Positions 13,412 through 25,345 of a stretch of 64,000 nucleotides of DNA are shown one piece after another (the stretch's first letter is position 1; the number at the start of each line of letters is the position of its first letter). The position numbers and the translations under genes were made by a program. This DNA is from Metridium senile (taxonomy: Eukaryota > Cnidaria > Anthozoa > Actiniaria > Metridiidae): positions 866,990 through 930,989 of the forward strand of contig OX459109.1 in the NCBI GenBank assembly GCA_949775045.1. Reading direction: 5' to 3'. The notes beneath the pieces are model-generated. The model made no database searches and was not told where the DNA came from. It saw only the letters and a list, made by a program, of their open reading frames with translations.

Positions 13412-16400
13412 TATCAATATATCAATATATCAATATATCAAGCAGGCAAGCAGGCAAGCAGGCGAGCAGGCAAGCAGGCAAGCAGGCAAGCAGGCAAGCA
13501 GGCAAGCAGGCAAGCAGGCAAGCAGGCAAGCAGGCAAGCAGGCATTATATCATACCTGTTCTCAGGAAGCCGATTGCCTTGTCCTCCACATCGCTTGTAA
13601 GTTGATTGCTACTCTTCAAGTATTGCATGACAAAGATGTTCGGTGCAAAGTTCACCATATTTTGTTCACCACAACCAGTTGGTAGCCTGAGTAATCCTTC
13701 TAGACCCGATAAACTGGGACCCATCAAATCGCCTGAAATACGTACAAGATACGTAAGAATATGTGCTACGCATAAAACTACGTGAATCAGTTACGTAGAT
13801 ATATAAGTTAAAATATATAAGACTGAACACATATGTAAGATAGAATATGTTACAAATACGTAACACAAAATACGTAACAAGTTCCATATCATTACTATTA
13901 TCATTATTCAAATATACAAATAAGATGGGATACGTAAGCCAAACTAAAATAACAGCGGACATGTTAGACAATACGTAACCCACACGTAAGATACGTACGT
14001 AGGAGTGGTTTGACTCACCTGTTGCGGAAACAGTTGCCTGTACAGAGCCTTGGACAACTTTCTTTGGTAGTGAGAGAATCAGATTGTCGCTGAAATTACC
14101 GCCATTATCTAGAGTAAATAAAATAGAGAAAAGAAAAAATATTTTATGACAATATTATGGATGAACACTGCGATATGTACAATTCAATAAGGATGGTGAT
14201 CTACCTTTTGGACAGATCAGTTTACTGTACGTGTATTCTTGACGAACTCCTTCAGGCTGAGAAAAGCAAACAGTATTATAAGTAATCAAAAATCTCGTCA
14301 CTGTAATGATATTTCTCATGGATTATTTTAAAACAAACAAACTGCTACCAAATACTTCACTATCAAATGTCAAGAATATATTGAATGATGTCCTACCTCG
14401 ACTAACAGTTTTCTTGTCACAGCATCTGATATTCCTAAAGCAGCTTCTTTAGAGGATTGAACACACAAGCTAGGTGATACAGTTTTGACTGTGACCGTGA
14501 GGGGAATGGAACCAAGCTTTTTGGTTGTGATGACGTATTTGACTGACTTTACCTCGTTGCCACAAATGCAAAGTTTTTGATCAACAGCAGAACTCAGGTG
14601 GAAATGGTCTGTTTTTGTCAGACGAACTCGAACCTGTAGATAGAAGAAAACAATTAATAGGCAATAGAAGATACTGACTGACTGACTGACTGACTGACTG
14701 ACTGACTGACTGACTGACTGACTGACTGACTGACTGACTGACTGACTGACTGACTGACTGATTGAATGACTAGTTTGTTAATCATACTCACCGTTGCACA
14801 ATCACTCATGTAGTTAAAGACACTAGTAACAATGCTGACTTGTTCTCCACGAATCACAGAATATGGAAGGGTGAACGAAACAAAGAATGGCTGAAAAACG
14901 GTGAGGGTAGAGGGGTTTGCCACGCCCATGCCACGTGTTGACGACATGGCAAATGCACTGAGGTACCAGCTTGTGATGGTGTCTGGGACTTGAGCAGTGA
15001 TCGTCTTGACACCGGTAGAATTACTGGACAAACAAACAAACAACAGATCAACCCTACAGTCAGTCAATCAACCCCTATTCAAATCAACCATTGTATGATT
15101 TAAGTTGTGTTCAGGTTCGTCAACCTATCAACTGTATATCCATCATGTGGTCGGTTTACAGGGTTTACTATCTATCGTGTTGTCTGTATAAAGGGTTCGT
15201 TATCTATTATTTGGTCGGTTTACAGGGTTTACCATCTATCGTGTTGTTTGTATAAAGGGTTCGTTATCTATTATTTGGTCGGTTTACAGGGTTTACTATC
15301 TATCTTGTGATCGGTTTAAAGGGTTCGTTATCTATTATTTGGTCGGTTTACAGGGGTTCTATCGTGTTGTCTATTTTGTTATCAAATATTGTATTTATTT
15401 CACCTGATTGACTCTTCTGTCCACAGCCAAGTCTCGGGAAAGTTTTTACGTACAGTGTTTGTCTTCTTTGGTCGTACGATCGGTTTGGGTGGTTTCGCCT
15501 TCTTGATGGGCTTGTTTGGTTTTCTAGTTCTTTTCTTTGCAGGTCCATACATTAGCACTTTTTCTTCACGAACCTAAACATAGATATGTTTATAGATAAA
15601 GTCATTGTTTTTATTGTGATTATCACTGTCATCATCACAGTGATCGCCAACATCAGCATTACCAAACACATCATCTTCGCCATATCATCAGTATATATCA
15701 TCATCGTTATTAATAATAATTATTACCATCACAGTGATCACCAACATCAGCATCAGCATCACCAACAACATCTACTTCACTATATCATCAGTATCATCAT
15801 CCTTATTAATAATTATCATTATCACAATCTTCACCAACATCATCATCTTCATCACTAGCACAACCATCATCAGTTTTGTCATCCTCCTCATTATTGTTAC
15901 TATTCATCATCACCACCAACAACATCATCTTCACCACATCACCAGTATCATCATCCTTATTAATAATTATAATCATTATCACAATCATCACCAGCATCAT
16001 CATCTTCATCATCTTCATCATTATCACAACCATCATCAGTTTCGTCATGCTCCTCCTCATTATTGTTATTATTCATCATCACCACCAACAACATCATCTT
16101 CACCATATCATCAGTATCATTATTAGTAATAATTATCATTACCACAATAATCACCAACATCATCATCATTAACATCTTTATCTTCATCATTATCACAACC
16201 ATCATCAGTTTCGTCATCCTCCTCCTCATTGTTGTTACTATTTATCATCATCATCTTCATCATCAATCATCGTCATCATCATCGTTGATATTTACCACAA
16301 TTCTTTGTGTATAACCAATGCTGGCATAACGTCCCAAATCTTCTAGAAATGGCCATCGACGTCTCTTAATAACGTAATAGGTTGGCCGTACTATTGGAGG

Positions 16401-18308
16401 ATCAGTAGGGAAGGGACGACAAGGACGAGATTCTACCCTTGAATCTGACAGAAAGATGAGACCAGCGTCCTAAAACAGAGACATTATTAATATTAGAATA
16501 TTTACCGTGCTGGGCTTTGGATATTGGATTCCATTACTGTGAGCATAAAGTTATTTTAGTGTATTAACTACGCTGTGAGCTACCATCTCCATCAATGTCT
16601 CACTACTTGGATAACTATAGTAAAGGAAAAACCTGGGTCAAATGGAAAAATAAGGTACGACCAGGTTATGATATTATAATAATAATGATGACGATGATGA
16701 TGATGATGTTGGTGTTGATAGTGATAATTAGGATGTGATGGAATTGTAATCAAATTCCTAATAATTGAACATTGCTGAACTAAAACAATCAACTCACGTA
16801 TATAGCTTTGGATGTGTCGACATAAATATCTTGGTAACATCGTTTCTTTCTTCCATAATGAGATGATGGACCAGGATTGGACGGCAAGGCATTGATTATC
16901 TAATATACAAACGAGAATACATTACTATATATAACTATTTCATAAGACGGAAAGGAATTATAGACATACACCTATTTCAAAAAGGTTGTTCACGGCGATA
17001 GGTCATTCCAAGATAGAAAGGAATTATAGGCATACACATATTTTAAAAAGGTTGTCCAAGGCGATAGGTCATTCCAAGAAGGTTGTCCAAATGCTTTGGA
17101 ATGACCTACCCTATTGGAATCCCATTTTCAAAAAGATATATACCCACAATTCAAAGCTTAATCAAACCTTGTTTTCATCTAGTTGCTCGTCTTGTGCCAA
17201 CAGTCGCACGCTTTGATCGACGCCAGACAAAGCCACGGTAGAACCAGCTGTGGTTGCCATGGTGATTTGAACAGGCTCACCTGGTCTGCGGACACTGTCA
17301 TCGAAGCGAACAACAACCTGGAAACAGCAAATGAGAGATTACGAAAGAGTTAGTCTAACTTAACCGAGAAATGTCCGGATGTGATGCAAGCTACGAGAGA
17401 GTAAGTACGACTCTATTTTATGCAATTGTTCTTAAAAAGTTTCGTTAGAAACATATCGACACAGTCCACATATAGTTGAACCGCTTATAATACTGTTTGC
17501 TTTTCTCAGCCTGAAGGAATTCGTCAAGAATACACGTACAGTAAACTGATCTGTCCAAAAGGTAGATCACCATTCTTATTGAATTGTACATATCGCAGTG
17601 TTCATTCATAATATTGTCATAAAATATTTTTTCTTTTTTCCATTTTTTTTTTTACTCTAGATAATGGCGGTAATTTCAGCGACAATCTGATTCTCTCACT
17701 ACCAAAGAAAGTTGTCCAAGGCTCTGTACAGGCAACTGTTTCCGCAACAGGTGAGTCAAACCACTCCTACGTACGTATCTTACGTGTGGGTTACGTATTC
17801 TCTAACATGTGGTATTTTGTCCGCTGTTATTTTAGTTTGGCTTACGTATCCCATCTTTTTACTCCAATTGTTTCCTTAGAAACATCGACGCAGTCCACAC
17901 AAGTTTAGCACCTAGTTATCGTACATTTTTACTACAATTGTTTAATTAAAAATTTCAACATTATTAAGAATATAAAATTGTAAGTAAAGCTATTAGTGTT
18001 TCAAGATGAAATTTAAACCTGATTTTCCAGTTTGTCCTGTATATCAACCACCATACTGTCTGCTACTACCTCGCCATCTTCTCTGATGTAATACACCAGT
18101 AAACGACACGCAGGCACCATGTCTTGTGTGACGTTAAACACAATTGTACCTCCCTTCTGAAGAGCTCTCTTGTAACGAGTTGGGATGCGCTTTGCTTCTG
18201 ATAGTACAACAGCTCCTTTGCACATTAACTGTTGAAAATAGAAATGAAATATTATAAAAACTGAATGGATAAATAAATGGATGAAAAGATAAACAAGAAA
18301 AAACAATC

Positions 18309-18380
<72 letters not shown>

Positions 18381-18453
18381 TAAAACAAAAGCAAAGAATC
18401 AGCCATTCAACCAATCAATCAATCCATAAATCAATCGTTCAACCAATCGTTCC

Positions 18454-18499
<46 letters not shown>

Positions 18500-21400
18500 T
18501 GACCAATCAACAATCAATCAATCAATCAATCAATCTTTCAATCAACTAATTAACCAATTCAATCAACCATTTTAATCACCAATCCATCCATTGCAAAGCG
18601 TGTGACTATCAAACAGTTTTACAGTTCAGGTTTTTCAAGACAACAACATGCCATAGTGTACTTACATTGTAAACAAAGATATTTCTGGAATATTCGCGGC
18701 TTCGCTTAAGAGTATAACGAAATCCGATGTTTGTTTTTGTTCCAACCTAAAAAATAAAATCAAAATATTGTTAAATGTGTATAATGGGAAAGGTAGTCAA
18801 AGACAGAAAACACACACTTACGAACGAACAGATGAACAAAGGGACAGACAGACAGACAGACAGACACTAGACAGTAGACAGTCAAAATGATTGCCAGACA
18901 GATATATACAGTTGAAGAGACAGACAGACAGACAAATAGACAAACAGACAGACAGACAGACAGGAAAAGGTTTGACCGACAGACAAAATAAAAAACAGAA
19001 AAACATAGAAATGATTCCGAACCTTGAGAGGTTTTTGTATTGGTTTCAAGATAAGAAAACTTGATGTTGGAGAATACCATGGCAGACAGATTATTGTTGT
19101 TTTTGTAGGAATCCATCCATGGTCACCAACCTACAGACAAAGACAGAAACTTAACAGACATTAATATGAGATCATATGATGGTAGTGATGATAATCCATG
19201 GTGGTGGAGATGATGATAGTGGTGATGATGATGATGATGACGATGTTGATGATGATAATGATAGCAGTGATGATGGTGGTGATGTAGGAGATGATGACGA
19301 TGTTGAAGATTATGATGATAGCAATGATGATATGGTGATGATGATTCATTTCTATGGTGTTAATCGTGATAATGGTAATCATCACTAAAGTCATAAAGAC
19401 AACATATAATAATGATGACGATAACATCTCGTTTAATACATGCCATTTACCTCAAGTTCAAATTCCTTGGTCATGCGCGATTGTGTTTCTACTTCAAAGT
19501 CAATGATTCCAGTTGGTGACGAAGTCAATGTTCTTCTGAAGAATGCTTTAGAACCTTCGCGAGCCGTGATGGTTACCCTTTTACTGGCCAGCGGTTCTCC
19601 ATCAGGTGACGTCACGCGGACCTTGATAACAACAGACAGGAAAACAAAAATGATAATTGTGTCTAAAGATGGTAATGATGATGATGTGTATACGCTGATT
19701 GTAATGATATTGCTGTTGATGTTTGTGATGATGATTTTGATGATATGATAAAGACTACGTCGATGATGATGATTATGTTGATGATGATGACGATAAAGTT
19801 GATGATGATGATTATGTTAATGATGATGAGATAACGTTGATGATGATGATTATGTTGATGATGATGACGATAAAGTTGATGATGATGACGATAAAGTTGA
19901 TGATGATGATGATAAAGTTGATGATGATGACGATAAAGTTGATGATGATGACGATAACGTTGATGATGATGACGATAAAGTTGATGATGATGACGATAAA
20001 GTTGATGATGATGACGATAAAGTTGATGATGATGACGATAAAGTTGATGATGATGACGATAAAGTTCAGATGATGATGACGATAAAGTTCAGATGATGAT
20101 GACGATAAATTTCAGATGATGATGATGATTATGTTGATGATGATGACGATAAAGTTGATGATGATGACGATAAAGTTGATGATGATGACGATAAAGTTCA
20201 GATGATGATGACGATAAAGTTCAGATGATGATGACGATAAATTTCAGATGATGATGATGATTATGTTGATGATGATGACGATAAAGTTGATGATGATGAC
20301 GATAAAGTTGATGATGATGACAAGTCTTACCTGTCCATAGAAAGGTAGTCCAGGTTTAAAGTGTTTTGAAGGAACGATGATTTCAAGTCGTACATCAGAT
20401 TGTACTATTGTAATCTCAGTACTGTCAGCAGATCGTGTTATACCTGTACCCTCCTCAGTCATGCTCGCTTTGATGGTCAATTTCAACACTTCTTTTCTTC
20501 GCAACAAACTTCTCAAACCAAGTTGACTGTTGGTTAAAGAAACTGTATGACAGCGTGTGATCTGGGGGAAAATAATTACCATCACCAGTAAAGAAACAGC
20601 AAAATCACACTACACAATGACGTCATACTATCATCATTATCATGATCAGCATTATCATAAACAGTATCACTATCGATCATTACCGTAATGTTTAACATCA
20701 AGCAATTTATCGACTCAATTACACCAACTATACGATGACATTACTTCCATAACCATCATTTGTAAGTCATTAGCAACTATATCCATCGTCATCACCAACA
20801 CCAACACCAACAACATGGTCATCATTATCATCATCATCATCATCTTTACTAACATCATCATCATTCTCATCATCATTATCATTATCATCATCATCATCAT
20901 TATCATCATCAATATCTACCTTTCTATATATAGTGAGTGTCCTTGTTTTTGTTTGTCCAATCCATATGTCAAACACTACGTTCACTAGTCCTGTCACCAA
21001 CTGACCATATGTATACCTATAGAAACACAACATACAATATCAACGGTGGTAGTCAGTAATTAAACACTACGTTCACCAACTGACCATATGTATACCTATA
21101 GAAACACAACATACAATATCAACGGTGGTAGTCAGTAATTAAACACTACGTTCACTAGTCCCGTTACCAACTGACCATATGTATACCTATAGAAACACAA
21201 CATACAATATCAACGGTGGTAGTCAGTAATCAAACACTACGTTCACTAGTCCCGTCACCAACTGACCATATGTATACCTATAGAAACACAACATACAATA
21301 TCAACGGTGGTAGTCAGTAATCAAACACTACGTTCACCAACTGACCATATGTATACCTATAGAAACACAACATACAATATCAACGGTGGTAGTCAGTAAT

Positions 21401-23502
21401 AAAACACTACGTTCACTAGTCCCGTCACCAACTGACCATATGTATACCTATAGAAACACAACATACAATATCAACGGTGGTAGTCAGTAATCAAACACTA
21501 CGTTCACCAACTGACCATATGTATACCTATAGAAACACAACATACAATATCAACGGTGGTAGTCAGTAATAAAACACTACGTTCACCAACTGACCATATG
21601 TATACCTATAGAAACACAACATACAATATCAACGGTGGTAGTCAGTAATCAAACACTACGTTCACCAACTGACCATATGTATACCTATAGAAACACAACA
21701 TACAATATCAACGGTGGTAGTCAGTAATAAAACACTACGTTCACCAACTGACCATATGTATACCTATAGAAACACAACACACAATATCAACGGTGAAATA
21801 AAGTTAAAACATAGAAAGAAAGGAAAGGAAAGGCAACTGGAAAGGAAAGAGAAGAGAAGCAGAGGAATGATGAGTTATACAAAGATGAAGAAGATATAAT
21901 TTATATATACATACATGTATAATATTAACCTACTTTGCACATATAGTAGCGGTGACCAAGCTAGTGTCAACAGTAACATGTATATATATTAACCTACTTT
22001 GCACATATAGTAGCGGTGACCACGCTAGTGTCAACAGTAACGAATGGAGGAGGATCAATGGAGACTTCAAACTTTGGAAGAACTGAGAAAAAATACAAGC
22101 AAAGTAAGCATTGACTATTTGAAGGTTTTGTCGATAAGAACTCTTGCATAAGTAATGAAAGACGTACCGTATTTAGAAACCTCGATGATCCTTTGGACTT
22201 GTTCTCCCTGGAAACACAACAACGTTAACTACGTCAATAAATAATCAATCAATCAATTTTAACATCGCAATGTATGTAGCATGCAGTGTCCTACTAATTG
22301 GAGAGACTCACACTCACTACCTCTACGTTAAATATTTTGGCATACAACTCTGCTCACATGTTCATTTTGTCAGAGGGAGGAAAACCCTCGTGGCATAGTT
22401 TATGAAGGAAGAGACAACAAAAGAGAAGAGAAGAGAAGAGAAGAGAAGAGAAGAGAAGAGAAGAGAAGAGAAGAGAAGAGAAGAGAAGAGAAGAGAAGAG
22501 AAGAGAAGAGAAGAGAAGAGAAGAGAAGAGAAGAGAAGAGAAGAGAAGAGAAGAGAAGAGAAGAGAAGAGAAGAGAAGAGAAGAGAAGAGAAGAGAAGAG
22601 AAGAGAAGAGAAGAGAAGAGAAGAGAAGAGAAGAGAAGAGAAGAGAAGAGAAGAGAAGAGAAGAGAAGAGAAGAGAAGAGAAGAGAAGAGAAGAGAAGAG
22701 AAGAGAAGAGAAGAGAAGAGAAGAGAAGAGAAGAGAAGAGAAGAGAAGAGAAGAGAAGAGAAGAGAAGAGAAGAGACGAGACGAGACGAGAGACGACCTT
22801 ACATTGCATTGTGCTTGTATTTTCCACTTTCCTAATACAGGATGTTTTGACAAAGGTAGCTTTACACTTGCAATTCCTGTCAAATGAAAATAAATAAGAG
22901 ATATACTACCAAAACTACCATATATAACCTGACTCACCATTGACTAAGTCTAGGTTGTTCCACTGCATCATTCGTACTTTTCCTGGATTCTAAAAAAAAA
23001 CATTTATCAGACAAGAATAGAAAAATAAAACAATAATGAATTGAAGAATACAATTTTGATTTTTTAATTTAAAGATAGTTTCTACAGCTATACACATTAT
23101 TAAAACTTACCAATATGAATAGCTTTTTTATCTGAAAATAATAATTGCAAGGATATAAAATCAGTGGGATTAGGGAAAGCAAACTTTCTAATTATAGATG
23201 TATATAATTTTTATCGCTGTCATCATCATCATCACTATAATAATCATCATCACCTTCATTATCACCATTATTACCATCATACTGAATCATTATTATCATC
23301 ACTATTGTCACTATCGTTAATAATAACTATTGTTATTTAATATCAGTTATTAAAACCCTCCTTACCTGCCCATCCAATGGCTTTAAATCTTGGTTAATAC
23401 CAATAACCCGTAAATGAACTAGAATACAAGGAATAGATAACAAGTCATGCATCATGATCAACACCATTACCATCATCCCCACCACCATCATCATCATCAT
23501 CG

Positions 23503-23546
<44 letters not shown>

Positions 23547-23568
23547 GTCATCATCGTCATCATCGTCG

Positions 23569-23602
<34 letters not shown>

Positions 23603-25050
23603 AAAGACTATCGATTACTATCATCATGATCATTATCATCACAGTCAACGTTTGTATCATCAGTCATGAACATGCTTAGAACCATCATTATTTTCAATGA
23701 GTCACTAACCGGTTTGTCCTGGTTTATAAACTGGTTTATCAGTCTGGATGAACAGTTTGGTCTTTTGCTTTTCAAGCGTTAGTGCTATTGATTTTCTGAA
23801 CCTAATTATCGTCCGAGGGAAATTGCCATACTGATCACCAATGCCTATTATCTCCAGAAACACATTGTTAAACTGATTGTAACGAACTGGTACACGTGAA
23901 GGAACCTGGGAATTAGATACAGAGATTACAAATTGGCAAAGGATATCAATCACTCTGCAGTGCGAACAGTTTGACCTTCTCCACGAAGTTCGTTAAAAAG
24001 ATCAAGAACAGTAAGCTCGCAGCTACCCGATGCTAAGATAGAACAAATGAGCATACACATATATTTCAAAAAGGTTGTCAAAGGCCATATGTCATTCCAA
24101 GATAGAAAAGAATTATAGGCATACACTTATTTTAAAAAAGTTGTCCAAGGCAATAGGTCATTCCAAGACTGAGAAGACAAGAATTATAGGAAAATGGTTG
24201 TCCAAGGCGATATGCCATCAAAAAATGTTGCTCACATCGATAGGTCACTCAAAGCTTGCGTAGCCAGGCTCTAGTTAAGGAGGGAGGGGATGAGGGGTGG
24301 CAAAGGAGAGAGAAGGACTGTTTTAATAGGTTGTCAAAGTCGATAGATAGTTTTACAAAAAGCAAAAACAAACCTTGATGTTCAACGTCACAAATTTCCC
24401 ATTATTTCTCAAACGAACTGCTTTGGATTGAACTCTACTGATTTCTCTTCTGTCATGAGTGGATTTCAAAACAGCTTTCACTGTGAAATATGTGTAATCC
24501 AATGCCATGTCATAGAGATGGACGTTGATTTGTTGTACCATCCCAGTACGATAAACACGAGGGGTCGTGATCAGGTAACCACTGTAAAAAAAAAACACGA
24601 TGGTTTATTACAAAACGAAGAGTTATTAGTCAAAGGTGATTGTAAATGTTAAAAAAACATCTTGTTACACGGCTTGCTTTGAACTTTGCTCTTGGTGTTT
24701 AGTAGCAGTAACATCCGTAAAATAAAAGCTGATACACTTTGAATACATGAATATCGTGTTTGCACTATTTTCCATAGTAGCATGCGCAAGTTGATTTGTT
24801 TTCGCGTATATAGTGTTTGCGCTCTATTCCACAATACAAATTATATATTTTTTCATGGATACAGTGTTTGCGCTTTTTCCAAAGTAATATTTCATTTCAT
24901 TGAACGAATGAAGTTATAATTCTGATAATTGACCATCAAATATATCCAATGCATACTTTAAAAGCGGCTTCCTACTTACCTCCGGACTGGTTCAAAGCAA
25001 AACAAAGAGATAAACAACAAAATAACTCCCCCATAACCGTGCACCTCCAT
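9438..25050 (-). CDS. A2M-like: Gene B: complete A2M-like thioester protease inhibitor (36 exons, 1501 aa)
   Basis: Predicted secreted A2M: a protease cuts the bait, the thioester activates and the protein traps the protease. Exons in transcript order: 25050-24980, 24581-24374, 23905-23710, 23418-23366, 23131-23111, 22989-22938, 22876-22803, 22207-22168, 22082-21998, 21016-20920, 20561-20331, 19621-19451, 19130-19023, 18746-18666, 18228-18019, 17317-17168, 16899-16798, 16469-16296, 15573-15404, 15023-14792, 14633-14397, 14256-14205, 14108-14019, 13732-13556, 13024-12943, 12777-12621, 12516-12442, 11973-11814, 11561-11335, 11156-11001, 10915-10844, 10772-10618, 10357-10270, 10058-9984, 9684-9588 and 9517-9438. 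They total 4506 bp in one open frame. Landmarks are a signal peptide, [13 protein letters not shown] at the MG1/MG2 border, VLPKFEVSI starting MG3, the bait in exons 18-19, FPETWLW, GCGEQNM and the RBD motif [12 protein letters not shown]. Human A2M also has 36 exons and 1474 aa. B differs from C by one added codon each in exons 3 and 32, a shorter bait exon and one codon less at the end. Confidence 0.92.
9770..9975. repeat. CAT-rich intron 34, gene B
   Basis: Degenerate (ATC)n lies between exons 34 and 35. It reads as poly-Ile or poly-Met in open frames that are not genes. Confidence 0.75.
10076..10269 (-). repeat. Duplicated exon 33 donor region, gene B
   Basis: About 100 bp of intron 33, including the exon 33 donor environment (ATGCTTACCCTTT on the plus strand), is repeated near 10165-10180. 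This leaves a decoy donor downstream of the true exon end at 10270. Gene C has the same duplication near 27340; gene A does not. Confidence 0.6.
12026..12411. mobile_element. 386-bp fold-back MITE in gene B intron 27
   Basis: Arms of roughly 150 bp are inverted copies of each other (CATGAGCGATA at one end, TATCGCTCATG at the other; GGCGCC(A/T)-containing inner ends). The element is flanked by a 7-bp direct repeat AGCTGAC (12019-12025 and 12412-12418). Gene A shows one uninterrupted AGCTGAC at the same place, and gene C also lacks the insert. No transposase is encoded. Confidence 0.85.
13072..13545. repeat. Composite microsatellite in gene B intron 24
   Basis: Three arrays are joined: (CCAA)n at 13072-13320, (AATC)n with ATATATCA variants to about 13440, then (GGCAAGCA)n to 13545, ending 11 bp before the thioester exon. 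A and C have only the last type. Open frames on both strands here are artefacts. Confidence 0.9.
13556..13732 (-). other. Gene B thioester exon 24
   Basis: It encodes GCGEQNM in the same context as genes A and C, with small changes after it ([13 protein letters not shown]). Confidence 0.95.
14673..14764. repeat. (TGAC)n microsatellite, gene B intron 20
   Basis: This is the short homologue of the 0.9-kb 8-bp array in the same intron of gene C. Confidence 0.9.
15150..15365. repeat. About 64-bp minisatellite, gene B intron 19
   Basis: Units of GGTTTACAGGGTTTACTATC with a TATCTATTATTTGGTCGG segment are homologous to 1744-1990 in A and 32640-32935 in C. Confidence 0.8.
15404..16469 (-). other. 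Gene B bait region, exons 18 and 19
   Basis: Exon 18 (16469-16296) ends with a 28-codon variable tail rich in basic and aromatic residues ([20 protein letters not shown]). Exon 19 (15573-15404) encodes a Lys/Arg/Pro-rich stretch ([18 protein letters not shown]) and then [11 protein letters not shown], the motif that follows the bait in A2M. Confidence 0.8.
15600..16290. repeat. ATC/CAT-rich intron 18 of gene B
   Basis: Degenerate trinucleotide repeat (CATCATCATC, CACCAACATC) fills the intron between the two bait exons. No gene is visible in it. Confidence 0.7.
16955..17112. repeat. Dispersed 60-65-bp repeat, gene B intron 16
   Basis: Units carry AAGGTTGTCCAAGGCGATAG, GTCATTCCAAGA and GGAATTATAGGCATACAC. 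The same family occurs at 24055-24255, 34545-34700, 41470-41740 and 51160-51480. Confidence 0.75.
17487..17865 (+). pseudogene. Antisense copy of A2M exons 22-23 inside gene B intron 15
   Basis: On the plus strand, opposite to gene B, lies a copy of exon 22 (17510-17561, CCTGAAGGAATTCGTCAAGA), its intron, and exon 23 (17661-17750, ending GCAACAG before gtgag), plus the start of the next intron. Splice sites and frame are intact. It is absent from the same intron of gene C. It is an internal fragment with no start or stop of its own. Confidence 0.85.
18310..18560. repeat. (ACAG)n and (AATC)n microsatellites, gene B intron 14
   Basis: (CAGA)n lies at 18310-18380, followed by degenerate CAATCAAT runs. 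The matching intron of gene C is expanded to more than 1.3 kb. Confidence 0.85.
18835..19390. repeat. CAGA-rich and GAT-rich introns 13 and 12, gene B
   Basis: CAGACAGA clusters lie at about 18835-18975 and GATGATGATG runs at 19175-19350, on either side of exon 13. Confidence 0.7.
19750..20325. repeat. 21-bp minisatellite in gene B intron 11
   Basis: The unit GTTGATGATGATGACGATAA (plus one A) is repeated more than 20 times, with a CAGATGATGATGACGATAAA sub-variant. Gene C has only scattered related units at 38560-38690. Confidence 0.85.
21035..21790 (-). repeat. Minisatellite made from the exon 10 acceptor of gene B
   Basis: About nine units of 79-92 bp each contain intron end, ctatag acceptor and the first 36-48 nt of exon 10 (TATACATATGGTCAGTTGGT on the minus strand). 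Short units lack 12 bp (four codons) present in the true exon. The real exon 10 is 21016-20920. Each decoy reads into an in-frame TGA soon after the copied coding part. Gene C has only one or two partial units. Confidence 0.9.
21925..21997 (-). repeat. Single extra copy of the exon 9 donor, gene B
   Basis: One additional unit of the 63-bp repeat that is expanded in gene C lies just downstream of the true exon 9 donor. Confidence 0.75.
22424..22775. repeat. (AGAAG)n pentanucleotide array, gene B intron 7
   Basis: About 70 nearly perfect units are present. Gene C has only about 25 bp of AACATAACAAGACAAGAC-like sequence here. The three-frame open reading on both strands (FSSLL, KRREE) is an artefact. 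Confidence 0.95.
23215..23640. repeat. CAT-rich introns 3 and 4, gene B
   Basis: (CAT)n and (ATC)n blocks lie on both sides of exon 4; the longest is 23475-23600. The homologous block in C is 40816-41000. Confidence 0.8.
23950..24033 (-). pseudogene. MG1-like exon fragment in gene B intron 2
   Basis: A short open segment, ending in TGA in B, reads [20 protein letters not shown] and then QTVRTAE. It is conserved in gene C (41370-41453), where it stays open slightly further. It resembles the last strands of an MG1 domain but is not needed for the main frame. It could be a decayed duplicate exon or an alternative exon. Confidence 0.35.
24055..24255. repeat. Dispersed 60-65-bp repeat, gene B intron 2
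   Basis: Three or so diverged units contain AAGGTTGTC, GGTCATTCCAAGA and AATTATAGGCATACAC. Confidence 0.75.
24980..25050 (-). other. Gene B exon 1: start codon and signal peptide
   Basis: ATG at 25050 opens [20 protein letters not shown], a short n-region followed by a hydrophobic core, and ends in a gtaagt donor in phase 2. Joining to exon 2 makes a serine followed by [13 protein letters not shown], the usual start of mature A2M MG1. The exon is identical in gene C. Confidence 0.85.
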
Positions 25051-25345
25051 TTCTGCTTGAAGACTCTTGCTCGTTACTGCGCGCTGTTGACTTTTAAGAA
25101 GTTCTTTTTGGTAACTAAATACAAACAAGCATAATTGGCAGCGGAAGAAGTAAAAAGGTCAGAACTGAACACTTGATAAATCAAACTCTAAGTGGTTGGA
25201 AAAAAAACCGGATTACCTGAAAAGGCAAGATAAAAATGCGTTTGAACCACTTCTTCCCAACAATGTTCACGCAGCTGAAGTAGGATTCAAAACCTGCATG
25301 ACTGACTACAACCATATTTCAAACATATTCAGGTTCCAGTGTTCA
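25051..25345 (-). promoter_or_regulatory. Conserved 5' flank of gene B
   Basis: The sequence upstream of the start codon matches gene C (42447-42770) closely and then diverges, so this is the upstream edge of the tandem duplication. It contains a CCAAT (25134-25138, minus strand) 84-88 bp before ATG and a weak TTAAAAG box nearer. The transcription start cannot be placed from sequence alone. Confidence 0.45.

Noticed and set aside
12863..13600. Plus-strand 245-codon frame with Asn-Gln-Pro-Thr repeats
   Set aside because: It is antisense to gene B exons 24-25 plus the (CCAA)n intron array.
22354..22940. Phe-Ser-Ser-Leu-Leu and Lys-Arg-Arg-Glu-Glu repeat proteins
   Set aside because: They are translations of a perfect pentanucleotide array, open on both strands, within an intron.
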